64,000 nucleotides of DNA from Sclerotiophoma versabilis (taxonomy: Eukaryota; Ascomycota; Dothideomycetes; Pleosporales; Didymellaceae), in NCBI GenBank assembly GCA_012274445.1, contig JAAROD010000029.1, positions 868,001 through 932,000 on the forward strand. The letters run 5' to 3'. Of this stretch, positions 11,488 to 21,400 are shown piece after piece. Made by a program: the position numbers and the translations under genes. Each line of letters starts with the position of its first letter. The first letter of the stretch is position 1. The notes beneath the pieces are model-generated. The model saw only the letters and a program-made list of their open reading frames with translations. It did no database searches and was not told the DNA's origin.

Positions 11488-14400
11488 GTGAACAAATCTC
11501 ATGCCTTTCTCGGCTACGTCATTGAAGTTCACTGCGCCACGAATTGACAAGTAAATCCAACAACTTCTCACGCATTCCAATATCGGTATGGGAGGTTGTA
11601 CAGGCGCAAGATGAAGTCAGCCTCGGTAACGCTATGCACATGGCGTTGGAGCTTATCACAATGGGTGGGTGTACCAATGTCAAGACCTTCCGTGAACCCC
11701 ACGTACGTCAGACACCACCGTTGATCGACCTGCAACTATAGTTAGATCGACAGACAACTATCAGCACCGGTCTGCCAGGGTGTACTCAACATCTAACGTC
11801 TTCAACGGTGGCCGCAAATAAGACCGAACATACCGCAATCCTGCCGACCGACTCGGAAACGCAGGGATGTAATCGTCAAATACAGCAAAGTACAACTACA
11901 CCCTGGACTCGAACGACGACACTGTGCATGCAACTGACATCACTAACGCTCCGGACCAACGTTGCCGGATCGTCGTACCATGATAACGTTGAGCTTACTC
12001 TTACATCGCCTACATCTCGATTGGACCCTTCAAACAGTACGCGCAATGCTTCTTCCGAACCTTCGACCCTTGTGCGTAATCTACCAGAGCGGTCAATGCG
12101 TCGTCTTCGAGCTTGACCTGTCACTCAGCGGCCTATGCTTTATTGCCTCTGTCAGTAATAGGCAGGCAGAGATGGAGAGACTGAGGGTCTTCACGGATCA
12201 GAACATGGTTCATGGCTCTTTTGAACGTCTCAACAAATTTCCAAACGAACATTTGGCTGGAACCGGTCTGACGTACGTTCACTGCGTTGCAAGAGATGGT
12301 AACATCACTGGAATCTGTGGATACTACACCCCGGGAGGCTTCGTATACACTTCGTACATGTCCTGAATGCGTTATGCCGTGCTTTCCGTCTCCAAGCCCT
12401 CCAAATCCAACTTTACGATCAAGATCAACCTGAAAGCATTAAGATGACATCAGTGCTTACAATAGCTACAAGGTCTTCAACGTTACCCAGGTCGAACTGA
12501 TGGAGGATACCCGAGACCGGAGAATATCTTGGCGCTGTGTGATCATCAATGACTTCGGGTTCCCCAAAAGAGTCAACATGGAGCGTTAAACTCCTTTGGT
12601 TCGTACATCCGTCCGATGTTAGACCCGATCAAATCAACCAACGCTTAAGACGCGGCTCCGCATATGTGGTACCTTAATGGATACAACCGGCGAACACGTT
12701 CTTTTGACCTGATTCAGTACCCATGCGACCACCACCGGGCCTTCTTACGGGCCGACGTCTGGATGCTCTCCCGCCTTGTTTCCCTGGCGGGCGGAACTAG
12801 TTCCCTCAAGATCATTGATACGAGAGCATCTGGAAGAATCTCACCACTATTGAAGCACCGGTCCAGGGTCACTAAAAGATCTAAACGTCATCAATAAGGG
12901 GGGTCTGGGTTTGCTGTACGAGATCATCAACCCTCAAGCTCCAACTGCAAAGTATTAGCGGGTCATCTTCAGGAGCAGTATCCCCCTATTGAGCTGGCAG
13001 AATCTTGAGTTTGTCGTCGACATGGAAAGCAGCTTCATTGAGTCTAGAACAGTACTCACATCGGGACTGCAATCATGACAGGTTACCTAGTTGTTTCATT
13101 ACTGGTATGTGCATCCAGAAATCAGCCTTCAATTTGATATCTAAATCTGGTTCAACACCACTGCACCGTCCGTATCAATCTACTAACGACTTGCACAGTC
13201 CTTGCCCGATTTCGATCAAGCAATGAATTCGGACCTGGTGCATTTCGTAGCGTAGCTTCGTTACCGAATCGAGCTCTGCCGATGCGCCATAACAAGTCTA
13301 CGGCAGCAACCGCCAAAGCCGCAGTGAAACATCTGGACTGTTTGTATCATCCGGACTCTGTCCTATAAACCTTCTTTAACGGTGTTTGACGCGCCTATAG
13401 TCGACCCCGAACGTTAAGGGCAAACAAACTTTCGTTGCTCTCGGGACGCTCCGGGTTCCGTAAACTGCGCTACGCCCTACGCTTGTGTGCATGACCCTGC
13501 ACGAGATTTTACAGACAGATACAGACCCTTACGCCAGCTCATGACACCCACGATGCTAATGCAACAACAGCTGTCCCTGAATTGTTTGAACTTGCATTAG
13601 CTTATCCAGTGCAACGTAAACTTGAGCTAGGGCTCCTGCAGCGGTAGGACAAGATTCCGGTGTACAGTGAGTTTGTTGTGGCTGGATTTGAGGCTGAGCA
13701 TACACCAATTGCTGCATAGTCTCGACCATCAACAGGCAAAACCGCGACTAAATCAGATGCGGAGCCTTGAGGCGAGAGACTAGCCTCGTGCATATCGGAG
13801 GTCAGGTGGAACACTGCTTGCGGCTGATCATTCGAAACAACAGAAGCGGTGAAAGACGTCCGGTCGAAGCCACATACTTGCGACCCGCATGCATGCATGC
13901 GCGTACGCACAAACACTCATTTGGACAACTCGCGATGCTACACGTTGCTGGGCGGCGTGTGTGCGTCTTGAGGCAGCACGTATTCGCTTCACAATCTCTC
14001 CGAAGAGGCGCCTTTGACTTAGCGACGACAAAACCGTTGTACTGACAACACCCAGCTTGACATGGTCAAGCATAGCACCATTATCTACCAGCCGTAACAT
14101 TTACATGCAGAAGACGGTCGCAAATCACCGACGGTCTTGTAAGAACAACCGCCCTCTCCAGATCCCCGCACATCACAAATCTAATGGCTTGACCATCTAA
14201 CGGATTGCGAACCGTCACAACTTCACTTTTGTGTCAGCAACAATAGCCTCTCCTAGCAGGAGCGTAGCGAAAGGGGATGACAGAAAAGTGAAAGAACAGG
14301 CGAATATGACTAAATGAAACAGGGGCCATGTGAGGGGTAGGCAGCTTCACTCCCTATTGAGATTAGCCAGCGTGTATAACATTCACTGAAAATATGCACA

Positions 14401-14776
14401 GCAGAAGTATAATTACAAGCTAATTTTCAGTACAATACACAGCTGAGCGCGTAATGATTACTTGGTTGCTGAACGTTCTTGCAGTGCGCCTTGAAATATC
14501 ACACTATAGAGCGGATCCAATCGTGTAGCCGATCCAAATCAGGACGCATCGAGCATGCACGATGTTCAGCCTAGACGGTGTTGACGATCCGCACCTCTCG
14601 AAAATCAAACCTTCACGCCTTGGTTCTGGCAACTATGGAGGATTTAGCATTCCCACCTACCAAGCTAGGTCCTGCCCATCACGTACCGAGACGATCGTGC
14701 TGATTGTGTTCGGAGGACTCTCCGGCACGTCCCTCCGTCTCATCTATGTTGTCACACATGCACATGCAAATGGGTC

Positions 14777-14929
14777 TGGGGTAGAGCCAGATCTCGAGAC
14801 GGCGCTGAAGTATATGCAAATACCCCACCTCTGCACGATAAGACCCTGCATGAAACAGGTGCCGCGCTTGCGGATGCTTACTACGGTGGTGATATGGAAT
14901 TGGACTGTCTGAGAAGTGCAAGCAAATAA
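14777..14929 (+). pseudogene. Orphan C-terminal coding fragment
   Basis: One plus frame reads as a normal protein end, with balanced composition and C/G-biased third positions (for example LHETGAALADAYYGGDMELD, then a TAA at 14927). No start and no upstream continuation in the same frame were found. An ATG-started 116-residue frame overlaps it (14562-14912) in another register, suggesting frame damage. Family unknown. Confidence 0.3.
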
Positions 14930-15238
14930 CTTAGAGAGGAGAATACTTTGGACGCAGAAATGTGGTCATGTGCAGGTTGTAATGATAATGTGAGTATCTG
15001 AGGGAATCAATAAATCTGCTACATACATGTTTCTCATTTGCTGTCGACGTTGCGCTCATTCACGTCCAACGCTGATCCATCATTGCTGATCCATCGGAGG
15101 TCAACGTTTCAAATGTCACTGTGCACGAAGTAAGAGCAACAAAGTTGCAAAGCCAATATACAAAACACTGAGCAAGTGCAGGCCAGTCCGTTCAGACTTC
15201 TGGGCAATGCTATCAAGGTTGTATCACATTGTTTGCCC

Positions 15239-17524
15239 TCACACAAGGGCAACATCTCTCAGCGGCAAATCTTGCATATGCATAGCCTCTCCCTTCATAA
15301 TCCCATGCACATACGTCCCGCCCACAAGCTCAAACGCCTCACCACACTCTCCGCCTTCATCAGCCCTCCGCACAACAAATGGCACACATGCTTTCTCAAA
15401 CACCACTATCTTATCACCCATCCTTACACCTCTCGGTACAAGTGCGAAATATCCTCTTTCCGTTACTGCAAAGCGCCGCATATGCAGCGCGGCTCTAAGT
15501 GCTATGCGAGAGTCCTCGAGTATTTGGACAGGTCTGCGCACTTTTGCGCCCTTTCTCGCAACGAGACTTGCAAGAGTGAAATGTCCTCTCTCGCGGCGGA
15601 TACTATATTTTTGTCCGGGTAAGGAAGGCTTGCGACCGGTAGTGTTATCGAGGATGAGACTGAATACTTCGCTATGGTCTGGTGAGAGAAGCGATGTGCC
15701 GGTGCCGTCGCGGCCGACCATGAGGGTTTGGAAAAAGGCGTTATAGACGGAGTCACCTGAAGATGAGTAAGTTGCGTTGGAGATTGGGTTGTCTGCAAGG
15801 TCGGTGTAGCTGGCCCAGTCATTTGTGGCCATATTGTCTGTATCGATGCAGAAGACTGTATCTGTGCTGACAGCACCAAACATTACAATCTGGTCAAAGA
15901 TTTTCCCCGATATAGTAATCCTCTTTTTGTCTTCACTGAGAGCTACGGGTATCTTGTGAGTTCTATCAACCGATAGATCGCCGCCGGCCATGTATACACC
16001 CCACACTTTCGTTGAGTATCCCAAAGCCTGCGTCATACGTGGTGTGTTCCAGTCTGGGACCCACGAAGGTCGAAGTGGCTGCTCAGCGTCCACGCAACTT
16101 AAGAGCGGTAATGCGAACGCATTTCTCATGAGCTGAGTGGCGGACGCTTCTTGATACACGTCTCTGTACGTAACTTCTTCCGAGTATCTGGGCTTGATGT
16201 AGAAATCTGCAAACCCGAGGGTGCCGTAAACTTTGTCTTTTGGATTACTAGCACCCGCGTATCTTGCCATAACAAGGCAACTCAGAAGAACGTTGACACC
16301 TTCATATGTCCCACCTCTCTGATGTGTCAAATTGTTCAAGCGCGTTTCTTGCAACCGGTTAATGACTGTGCCGCCAGTAGGGGGTACTAAGACATCAGTC
16401 GTTACTATACTGGAGTATGCGGCATCCAGGTCATCGCGCGCCATTAGCCACTTCATCAGGCTACTTTGCTCTAACGAAAAGCACCAGGCTGCGATATCAT
16501 CCCATGAGAAGACAGTGCTGCCGCATTGCACATAAAGGTGTCGCGAGAGACATGCTTCTTGTATTGTCCAAGTTCGTGTGAACCACAATCTCCGAAGAAG
16601 CTGGCGAATTGCCCACCATGACTTGTCATCAGCTGAGGCTATTTGGAGGCGCTCAAAATCGTCTGGTGATACCGTTACGTCGCTCAGTTGCACCCTAGTA
16701 TGGATGTCTTGTAATGTCTTCACAGCAAGCTGTGGATCCGACCCTTCTTCCTCACCCAGCCAGATCAGTGTGTTGGTTGCACGCGTGTAGATCAGTCCCA
16801 TAAGCGGTACCTGTGTCTCTTTTTCCTTTAGGTCCAACTGGTTGATACAGATTTGATCGATCCAAAGAAAAATACTGTGATTCTCCGAGCGAAGATGCTG
16901 CATTGCAGCAGCAAGGCTGGATGTAATGTTGATACAATCGTCTCCGATACTGATCCTTGAATTGAAGATAGGCGCACCCCAAGTATAGCTCAGCGTTGTG
17001 TACCACATGGGTCTCTTTTCAATCATAGAGACAGCGTGGTTGACCTCTCTGCCATGAGTCAAGGTTGTGCTGGCGCCAGGATACTTATATAAATGTCGCG
17101 GGTACGTAAAGTCGATGCTGACAACATGCAATCTGCCTTCAAATGGCGTGTCACGGGTGGCAGGATATAGTTCCAGGACCCGGATCTCGCCTTGGAGGAG
17201 AGGCTGATACAGGCAGTCGCTCTTGTGATGTCGGATTGTTCTCTCCGTAATGAAGGTATCAAGTGCGACCCAGTCGATGTCTCTGAAGCCACCGCGACCT
17301 AGGAAGCCAGATGGACCGTCGATAGCAGCGGGGTAGAACTGAGAACCTTCGCCGAAGGATTCTGCAGTCTCAGTGCAAAAGCAATTGAGGTCATCATCTC
17401 CTGGGTAAGATGTTAGTGATGAAGAGCTAAGTAGCCGTGCGTTGGGCGAATAACCTTCGATGTGGATGACCTGACAGGCTTCTGAATGAGCAATGAACCG
17501 AGGGCGAAATCCTTCCTCGATCAT
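15239..17524 (-). CDS. HET-domain (heterokaryon incompatibility) protein
   Basis: An intronless frame of 761 residues with a HET domain (PF06985): LSYTWG at 178-183, then WIDQICINQ at about 221-229, a TRATNTLIWLGEE-type stretch, and RLWFTRTWTIQEA near residue 310. HET domains are TIR-like modules that trigger fungal non-self recognition and cell death. No NACHT, ankyrin or WD repeats follow, so this is the stand-alone HET class. The roughly 400-residue C-terminal part is undefined, as is common in the family. The start is the first ATG of the frame. It sits between a decayed gene-poor stretch and an essential mitochondrial synthetase gene. Incompatibility activity cannot be inferred from sequence, because most HET-domain genes have no known role. 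Confidence 0.88.
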   Translation of the reverse strand: MIEEGFRPRFIAHSEACQVIHIEGYSPNARLLSSSSLTSYPGDDDLNCFCTETAESFGEGSQFYPAAIDGPSGFLGRGGFRDIDWVALDTFITERTIRHHKSDCLYQPLLQGEIRVLELYPATRDTPFEGRLHVVSIDFTYPRHLYKYPGASTTLTHGREVNHAVSMIEKRPMWYTTLSYTWGAPIFNSRISIGDDCINITSSLAAAMQHLRSENHSIFLWIDQICINQLDLKEKETQVPLMGLIYTRATNTLIWLGEEEGSDPQLAVKTLQDIHTRVQLSDVTVSPDDFERLQIASADDKSWWAIRQLLRRLWFTRTWTIQEACLSRHLYVQCGSTVFSWDDIAAWCFSLEQSSLMKWLMARDDLDAAYSSIVTTDVLVPPTGGTVINRLQETRLNNLTHQRGGTYEGVNVLLSCLVMARYAGASNPKDKVYGTLGFADFYIKPRYSEEVTYRDVYQEASATQLMRNAFALPLLSCVDAEQPLRPSWVPDWNTPRMTQALGYSTKVWGVYMAGGDLSVDRTHKIPVALSEDKKRITISGKIFDQIVMFGAVSTDTVFCIDTDNMATNDWASYTDLADNPISNATYSSSGDSVYNAFFQTLMVGRDGTGTSLLSPDHSEVFSLILDNTTGRKPSLPGQKYSIRRERGHFTLASLVARKGAKVRRPVQILEDSRIALRAALHMRRFAVTERGYFALVPRGVRMGDKIVVFEKACVPFVVRRADEGGECGEAFELVGGTYVHGIMKGEAMHMQDLPLRDVALV

Positions 17525-18095
17525 TTTGACGGGCTCGATGAACTTTTCTGAAGGCTACGAACGGCCACGTTTGGTGGTCAGACCGACACGGCTTCATATG
17601 TAAGAAGCGTAAGCGCATTAGCGAACGCTAGGCTCAAACTGGGACATTTGGGGGCGCTTTCACAAGACTTAAAGCATTGCATTGATATGGGTATGCTCGG
17701 AAGATGACTGCTCGAAGTTGACGCGACGGCCACATCCAGAAAGGATTTGTTCCCATCCTGCACTTGGTAAAATGGAGGCATCTGGAAAAGCAGGTTCGCC
17801 GCAAGGGATGATGGCCATCATGTCTTACCTATGAGTAGCAGCTAGGCGTCGTAATGTTTTGTTGTCTGGCTTCGGCGTGGATATGACCAAAAAAGGCTGA
17901 TGGAAAGAGGAATGAGCTTGAATGGAGAAAGAAGGGTTCAATTTATGTTAAAAGCACGTGACAACGTCCATGTGCATGATACGCTCAGTTCCGCCTTCAT
18001 ACTACAGTCATTAGTGTACATGTGCAACCCTGATCATACTTGCATCGTTGGCGTGTCTACTATACAATATATGATACATGACTTATACATAGTTT
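17525..18095. other. Intergenic between HET gene and ISM1
   Basis: This is upstream of the HET gene and downstream of the synthetase gene, both minus strand. An ATG-started 68-residue minus frame (17578-17781) lies just ahead of the HET start. It could be an upstream ORF in a long leader or chance. No domain is visible. Confidence 0.5.
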
Positions 18096-21000
18096 TCACG
18101 AAGCCTCTTTAATAACACCATCGCACCGCTGACACAACTCCTCTTCCACCGTCCTGGCAAAGCGCCAACACCTTGGACACTTCTCCAGTGAGGGAGGATG
18201 CACAATAACCTTTGCGTCCTTCAGGAAGCTATTTTCGCTCGTCGCCGCGATGATCTCGGACTCAGACCACACCCATGCTCTGACTGCGTCAGGCTCGGCA
18301 ACACTCATCTGGAAGTCGCTGACCACAAGCAAACCTGCAAGCTGGCTCTGTACATCAAGCTCTGCATGTGGTACACATGACTGCAGCAGAGAATTGAACT
18401 CGTAAATCGCGTCAGAGGAAAGAACGAGTGTGACCGCTGTCTCCAGACCTGAGCCAATCTTCTTCTCTGCTCTCAGCCTCTCTTGCGCGATCTTCACCGC
18501 GTTACCGATCTCGTTTAGTCGCTCAAGGGCAGTGTCCAGCGCCTTCCCTTTTGCCTCACTCGCTACTGGTAATGCACTCCAGACCGCTTTACTAGGATGC
18601 ACGCTCTTTTCTCTCAAATTATCCGGAACATGGTCCCATACCTCTTCAACCAGCAGTGGTGTTACAGGGGCGAGGATTTGAAGGAGTTCGTAAAAGATGA
18701 GGCCGAGGTGGGATTGCAGGGTGACACAATCAGATGTATGACCGGTGTAGATACGATCTTTGAGCGTTTCAAAATAGAACGCGCTGAGGTCAGTGGCGAT
18801 ATACCTGTTAAGCGTGTTCAAGGACTTGAAGAACTCGTAGCGCGCATAGTATGTGTGTACATCAGTTGAGACCTGAGTCAACCTATGTAAAGCCAAAGTG
18901 TCGGTGAGAAGAGGCGAAGTCGGAACCTCATCACGCAGAGCGTTGAAAGACGAGAACTTTGGCTGGCAAGACGGTAGCGACAGCACACCCAGAAGCCATT
19001 TGAAGGTCACACGATATTTGTGGAGCGCTTGGTTTACAGATTGCAGCACAGGCTGGCCAATGGTGACGTCGCGCATGTAGTCGCTGCTGGCGGCCCAGAG
19101 GCGAAGTGCATCGGCACCCATGCCGTCGTACGTTGGACTCGCGCTGGGCGACGGTGCCTGCTGGCCCTTTTGCTTCTTGCGCTTGATGGGCGGGAGAAGC
19201 TCGCCGCTCATAATTTGGGAAGGAGAGATGACATTACCAAGAGATTTGCTCATCTTGCGGCCTTCTGAGTCGAGCGTGAAGCCGTGTGTGATGAGGGTCT
19301 TGTATGGTGCGCGTGCGGTGCCCGAGGAGTAGTCTTGTGTGGCGATGTGAGTGAGGAGCGAGGACTGGAACCACCCGCGGTGCTGGTCGGTTCCTTCGAG
19401 GTAGACGTCTGCGACATGCGCATCCTTGGACTGTGGTAAAAGTGTCCAAGATGTGCCACTGTCGAACCAGACATCCATTGTGTCGCGGCCACGGACGTAA
19501 GTACCTTTGCCAGCGAGATGAGGCGGTATCCAGGCTGGGTCTGAAGGAGCATCTGTCCACCAAGCGTCGATGCCACGCTCTTTGATGGTGTTGATCAGAT
19601 GCTGAATCGTTTCTGAGTCCATGGTAGCTTCAAGAGAGTCTCCTTGAACTTTGTACAGAGCAGGGATAGGCACTCCCCATGCGCGCTGACGAGAAATGCA
19701 CCATTGGCTACGACCTTGGATAAAGCTCTCCAGTCGAGGTCGGCCAGTCTCAGGAAGGAAGTTCACTTCGGCAATGGCCTTCATCGATGACTCCTTTAGG
19801 TCCCCAACGTCAGCAAACCATTGCTCAGTCGCTCTTACAATAACCGGCTGTTTCGTCCTCCAGTCGATAGGGTACTTGTGTCGATAATTCTGCTTTGCGC
19901 GCAGAAGGCCTTGCTTCTCGAGGTAGTCACAGATAGCTCGTGTACCAGTCCTCTTCTCATCAGAGACGAGAAGGCCTTCAAGAAGCCCCGGCTGTTCAGG
20001 GAAGGCGCCTTTTGTGAAGGCACCTGCATCATCAACCGGCGCAAACGCTGGGATGCCCATAGCCTGACAGACGTGGTAATCGTCCATGCCGTGGCCAGGT
20101 GCGAAGTGCACCAATCCAGTACCGGACGAGTCTGTTACAAAGTCTGCATGAATGACGGGCTGCAGTCCGTTTGCTCTTTGAAACGGATTCTCATATCGAA
20201 GGTTCCCGGCGAGATCTGAGCCCCGCAGCTCAGACACGACAACCTCAAGTTTGCGTTCAAGCACTTTCTCATACTCCGCCACTCTTGTCGCAGCGACAAG
20301 CGTCAGCTCGCCATCTTTCTCCGCGTCCTTTACAACACAGTACTCCATATCCCTATGCACTGCAATCGCCTTATTCGCGGGTAGAGTCCAGGGTGTCGTT
20401 GTCCAAATGACCACATTGATATCCTCTTGCACGCCCTTCTCCCTCAGCTTGTTCTTCAACTCCTCCGTTACCTGAGCTGGAAACCTCACAAACGCTGCAA
20501 GACTCTTATGCCCTTCATCGTACTCCAACTCAGCCTCCGCAAGAGCTGTTCTAGAACTTGGACTCCAGTATACAGGCTTAAACTGTCTATATACCAATCC
20601 CTTCTCCCACATCCCCTTGAAGACCTCGAGCTGCCTCAACTCAAATCCCTTCTCCATTGTCTGATACGCACTGTCCCAATCGCCCATGACACCCCATTCT
20701 TTGAATCCGCGCTTCTGAGCTTCGACAGTGGTGGCGGCGAGATCGCGCGCCGCAGCACGGATTGAGATGGCATCGGTGTCGCCGAGCGATTTCTTCGCAG
20801 CTTGTAGCGCTTTGATCTCGATGGGAAGGCCGTGACAGTCCCAGCCGGGAATGTATGAGACTTTATTGCCTTGTGTGACGTGGAAGCGGCAAATGATGTC
20901 TTTGGTGATCTTGTTTAGGGCGTGGCCAATGTGGAGGGGCCCATTGGCATATGGGGGGCCATCGTGGAGGGTGAACGGCTTGCCGGCGCGCGTTCGCTGC

Positions 21001-21137
21001 CAGGCGTACAGGTCATCGGTGCATCGTTGCAGGTAGAGCGGCGTCTTCTCCAGGAGAGGACGGGGCGGGAAAGGTGATTTGGGAAGACGGAGAGTCGATG
21101 AGTAGGATGCGCGGAGAATGCGCGTTGGGGTTAGCAT
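18096..21137 (-). CDS. ISM1: Isoleucyl-tRNA synthetase, mitochondrial
   Basis: A class I aminoacyl-tRNA synthetase that charges mitochondrial tRNA-Ile. The protein has 1013 residues from the ATG at 21137. The frame is open 40 codons further upstream (to 21257), but the internal start is preferred because it begins with an Arg/Ser-rich, acid-free leader typical of a mitochondrial presequence. HIGH lies at 69-72 (NGPLHIGHALNK) and KMSKS at 628-632. PGWDCHGLPIE is diagnostic for IleRS, and a connective-peptide editing domain with TTTPWTLPANKA and GTDQHRGWFQSS is present. The last 27 residues form a CxxC...CxxC zinc ribbon found in bacterial-type IleRS. The length and zinc ribbon fit the organellar form rather than the cytosolic one. 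No intron is needed. Confidence 0.95.
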   Translation of the reverse strand: MLTPTRILRASYSSTLRLPKSPFPPRPLLEKTPLYLQRCTDDLYAWQRTRAGKPFTLHDGPPYANGPLHIGHALNKITKDIICRFHVTQGNKVSYIPGWDCHGLPIEIKALQAAKKSLGDTDAISIRAAARDLAATTVEAQKRGFKEWGVMGDWDSAYQTMEKGFELRQLEVFKGMWEKGLVYRQFKPVYWSPSSRTALAEAELEYDEGHKSLAAFVRFPAQVTEELKNKLREKGVQEDINVVIWTTTPWTLPANKAIAVHRDMEYCVVKDAEKDGELTLVAATRVAEYEKVLERKLEVVVSELRGSDLAGNLRYENPFQRANGLQPVIHADFVTDSSGTGLVHFAPGHGMDDYHVCQAMGIPAFAPVDDAGAFTKGAFPEQPGLLEGLLVSDEKRTGTRAICDYLEKQGLLRAKQNYRHKYPIDWRTKQPVIVRATEQWFADVGDLKESSMKAIAEVNFLPETGRPRLESFIQGRSQWCISRQRAWGVPIPALYKVQGDSLEATMDSETIQHLINTIKERGIDAWWTDAPSDPAWIPPHLAGKGTYVRGRDTMDVWFDSGTSWTLLPQSKDAHVADVYLEGTDQHRGWFQSSLLTHIATQDYSSGTARAPYKTLITHGFTLDSEGRKMSKSLGNVISPSQIMSGELLPPIKRKKQKGQQAPSPSASPTYDGMGADALRLWAASSDYMRDVTIGQPVLQSVNQALHKYRVTFKWLLGVLSLPSCQPKFSSFNALRDEVPTSPLLTDTLALHRLTQVSTDVHTYYARYEFFKSLNTLNRYIATDLSAFYFETLKDRIYTGHTSDCVTLQSHLGLIFYELLQILAPVTPLLVEEVWDHVPDNLREKSVHPSKAVWSALPVASEAKGKALDTALERLNEIGNAVKIAQERLRAEKKIGSGLETAVTLVLSSDAIYEFNSLLQSCVPHAELDVQSQLAGLLVVSDFQMSVAEPDAVRAWVWSESEIIAATSENSFLKDAKVIVHPPSLEKCPRCWRFARTVEEELCQRCDGVIKEAS

Positions 21138-21400
21138 GGCATCGTTAAGAGGGGTTGATACTTGGGATGTTTTTTGGTGATTCGAGCTTCGGAGGTCCGC
21201 ACCCGGCGATGCCTCGGCTGATGTTGGAGATTGGTCGGTCAAGGCTGAAGGCTGCACTGGACTTCGACTTCAAAGTAGGAAATGGATCGTGGAACTGGTG
21301 GGATATGAGAGAAGAAGTGCAGTGTTCCTGCCGTTTTATGTGATGGCTTCTTTAAGTCAACCAACAAGCTATGATACCTTTCTTGGTTCACACCTGGAGC

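Larger units (their letters stand above)
11030..15238. other. Gene-poor 4.2 kb region with decayed coding fragments
   Basis: After about 200 bp of POB3 promoter no intact gene is visible. Protein-like stretches are interrupted by stops and frame changes between about 11.85 and 13.25 kb, and again at 14.56-14.93 kb. A C17 homopolymer sits at 11471. None of the fragments could be assigned to a family. Confidence 0.5.
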
